Source of the DNA: Candidatus Aalborgiella aggregata
Lineage (GTDB): Bacteria; Pseudomonadota; Gammaproteobacteria; Burkholderiales; Burkholderiaceae_C
Assembly: GCA_016705065.1 (NCBI GenBank)
Contig: JADIYY010000004.1
Span: 1 to 64,000, forward strand
DNA length: 64,000 nucleotides
Direction: 5' to 3'
Shown here: positions 63,248 to 64,000 of the stretch, piece by piece
Numbering within the stretch: the stretch's first letter is position 1
How the letters are laid out: every line of letters begins with the position of its first letter
Translations under genes and position numbers: made by a program
Notes under the pieces: generated by a model
What the model saw: the letters and a program-made list of their open reading frames with translations, nothing else
Databases searched by the model: none
Told to the model about the DNA's origin: nothing

Positions 63248-63445
63248 ATGAGAAATTTTTCACAATTTTCTCTTTTCACAGCACTAATGTTAGTTGCCAA
63301 TCAAACCATTGCAGGCGTAAACCAATCTCCTGGTTCTGAATTTGGCGTAGGATCTATCGGCTTAATTGCTTTAGGTTTTTCCTCTGTTGCTTATGTGACT
63401 TTACAAGCACAAAAACAAAAAGTAAAAGCTCGGGTTTCTCAGTAG
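63248..63445 (+). CDS. Mini exosortase-type substrate 3 (PGSEFG motif)
   Basis: 65-residue secreted protein. Signal peptide MRNFSQFSLFTALMLVANQT with cleavage expected after TIA, then GVNQSPGS (again eight residues), EFGVG, the hydrophobic segment IGLIALGFSSVAYVTL and a longer basic tail QAQKQKVKARVSQ. The PG[PS]EFG core is shared with substrates 1 and 2, with Ser for Pro and Val for Glu. The ribosome site is weak (GGAAA), unlike AAAGGAGA and AAGGAG of the others. The 63097-63247 gap shows no other feature. Hydroxylase 3 starts 10 bp after its stop. Confidence 0.74.
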   Translation: MRNFSQFSLFTALMLVANQTIAGVNQSPGSEFGVGSIGLIALGFSSVAYVTLQAQKQKVKARVSQ

Positions 63446-63455
63446 GGTGATCATT

Positions 63456-64000
63456 TTGCTACGAAATAACCCCATTGTCTTTATCACCTGGGGTTTGCTG
63501 GCGCTTTCGTACCTAGAGTTTTTACTGGCAAAGAAACGGGATTTGGATGTCTATTCAAGCCAACACACATTGACAACGATTGGATTGGGCATCGGTAATT
63601 TATTTGTTAGCCTCACTGTCATTGAAGCGTTACTCAAATATATTGATTCGTCAATCCCAAACAAACTTTTCACATTACCGCCAGGATTGGTGTGGGGACT
63701 TTGCGCATTTCTTATCATCGACTTTCTGAAATACGTCGCACACCGGATGGCGCACCAAATAGGTATTCTGTGGGCAGAGCATGCTGTCCACCATGCCGCA
63801 GTTGAGTTCAATTTCACTACACATTTGCGCATCGGATGGTTAGGCTTTTTATCCAGCAGCATGTTGTTGTCTGCTCTGTTTTGCCTAGTTGGCGGCTTGC
63901 ACACCGTATTAATCATTTATTTTTTCATTCATATGTTGGTGCAAACGATTGCACACACAATGCTGATCCATAAACTAGGTTTTTTAGAATCTTTTTTAGT
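63456..64000 (+). CDS. Fatty acid hydroxylase/sterol desaturase family protein 3 (3' end outside window)
   Basis: Third hydroxylase, cut by the window end after ~181 residues. NNPIVFITWGLLALSYLEF matches the N-terminus of hydroxylases 1 and 2; AHRMAH and EHAVHHAAVEFNFTTHL give His boxes 1 and 2, and the third box would lie beyond base 64000. TTG 63456 is preceded by TAGGGTGA and aligns with the TTG start of hydroxylase 2; a GTG at 63447 is an alternative. It follows substrate 3 by 10 bp. The repeat of the substrate-hydroxylase module shows that the array may continue past the window. Confidence 0.83.
   Translation, partial: MLRNNPIVFITWGLLALSYLEFLLAKKRDLDVYSSQHTLTTIGLGIGNLFVSLTVIEALLKYIDSSIPNKLFTLPPGLVWGLCAFLIIDFLKYVAHRMAHQIGILWAEHAVHHAAVEFNFTTHLRIGWLGFLSSSMLLSALFCLVGGLHTVLIIYFFIHMLVQTIAHTMLIHKLGFLESFL

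Noticed and set aside
59652..63445. Classical PEP-CTERM proteins
   Set aside because: The motif is PG[PS]EFG without P-E-P and there is almost no cargo domain, so the standard class does not fit.
59499..64000. Prophage or insertion sequence origin of the AT-rich end
   Set aside because: No integrase, transposase, tRNA attachment site or terminal repeats are visible; transfer is possible but unproven.

Overview
The window looks like a chromosomal segment of a betaproteobacterium of the order Burkholderiales, most probably Comamonadaceae-like. The evidence is the TctA/TctB tricarboxylate transporter pair, the PHA-granule protein PhaM, the lolC-lolD-rsmB-DUF4390-ntrY-ntrX gene string, an rpfE-recJ pair, the AlgZ/AlgR-like pair and a dispersed short repeat of the kind found in Comamonadaceae genomes. 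Base composition looks moderate by eye and is clearly more AT-rich in the last 4.5 kb.

Layout. 1-5.7 kb (minus strand): an EamA permease, an alpha/beta hydrolase, a DUF3422 protein, TctA/TctB and a spermidine-synthase-like protein. 5.8-8.3 kb: htpG behind a sigma32-type promoter, then a small membrane protein. 8.3-10.4 kb: two tandem DUF1566 lipoproteins. 10.6-25.7 kb: MipA, SrkA kinase, PhoX phosphatase, a K+ channel, a GMC oxidoreductase, an SH3 protein, a NodIJ-like ABC exporter, a cation efflux protein, DUF3108, an FAA hydrolase, MarC, PhaM, Tgt and tRNA-Phe. 25.8-32.8 kb: one tightly overlapping minus-strand operon (lolC, lolD, rsmB, DUF4390, ntrY, ntrX). 33-46.7 kb: rpfE-like/recJ, SDR and SRPBCC proteins, a glycosyltransferase/acyltransferase/halogenase-like flavoprotein cassette, an RND efflux pair, rnhA and a methyltransferase. 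46.7-59.5 kb: gloB, the RNase P RNA, a PagL-like deacylase, a patatin lipoprotein, prfC, a ferredoxin-reductase-type protein, an AlgZ/AlgR-like two-component pair and argH.

The most unusual part is 59.6-64.0 kb. Three very small secreted proteins (58-65 residues), each a signal peptide followed almost at once by a shared PG[PS]EFG motif, a hydrophobic segment and a basic tail, are each followed by a membrane di-iron hydroxylase of the fatty acid hydroxylase superfamily. An exosortase-like protein with an apparent Cys/Arg/His triad and a small membrane-anchored partner lie inside the array. I read this as a dedicated exosortase-type system whose substrates are almost only sorting signals, possibly coupled to lipid hydroxylation. 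The third module runs off the window.

Two window-wide properties matter for use of this annotation. First, at least 14 genes, including conserved ones such as htpG, gloB and ntrX, are split by single-base frameshifts, most of them at short homopolymers. These are probably sequence errors, and I annotate such genes across the break. Second, a dispersed repeat of about 55 bp occurs at least ten times and several copies lie inside coding sequences, supplying internal peptides, start regions or C-termini.
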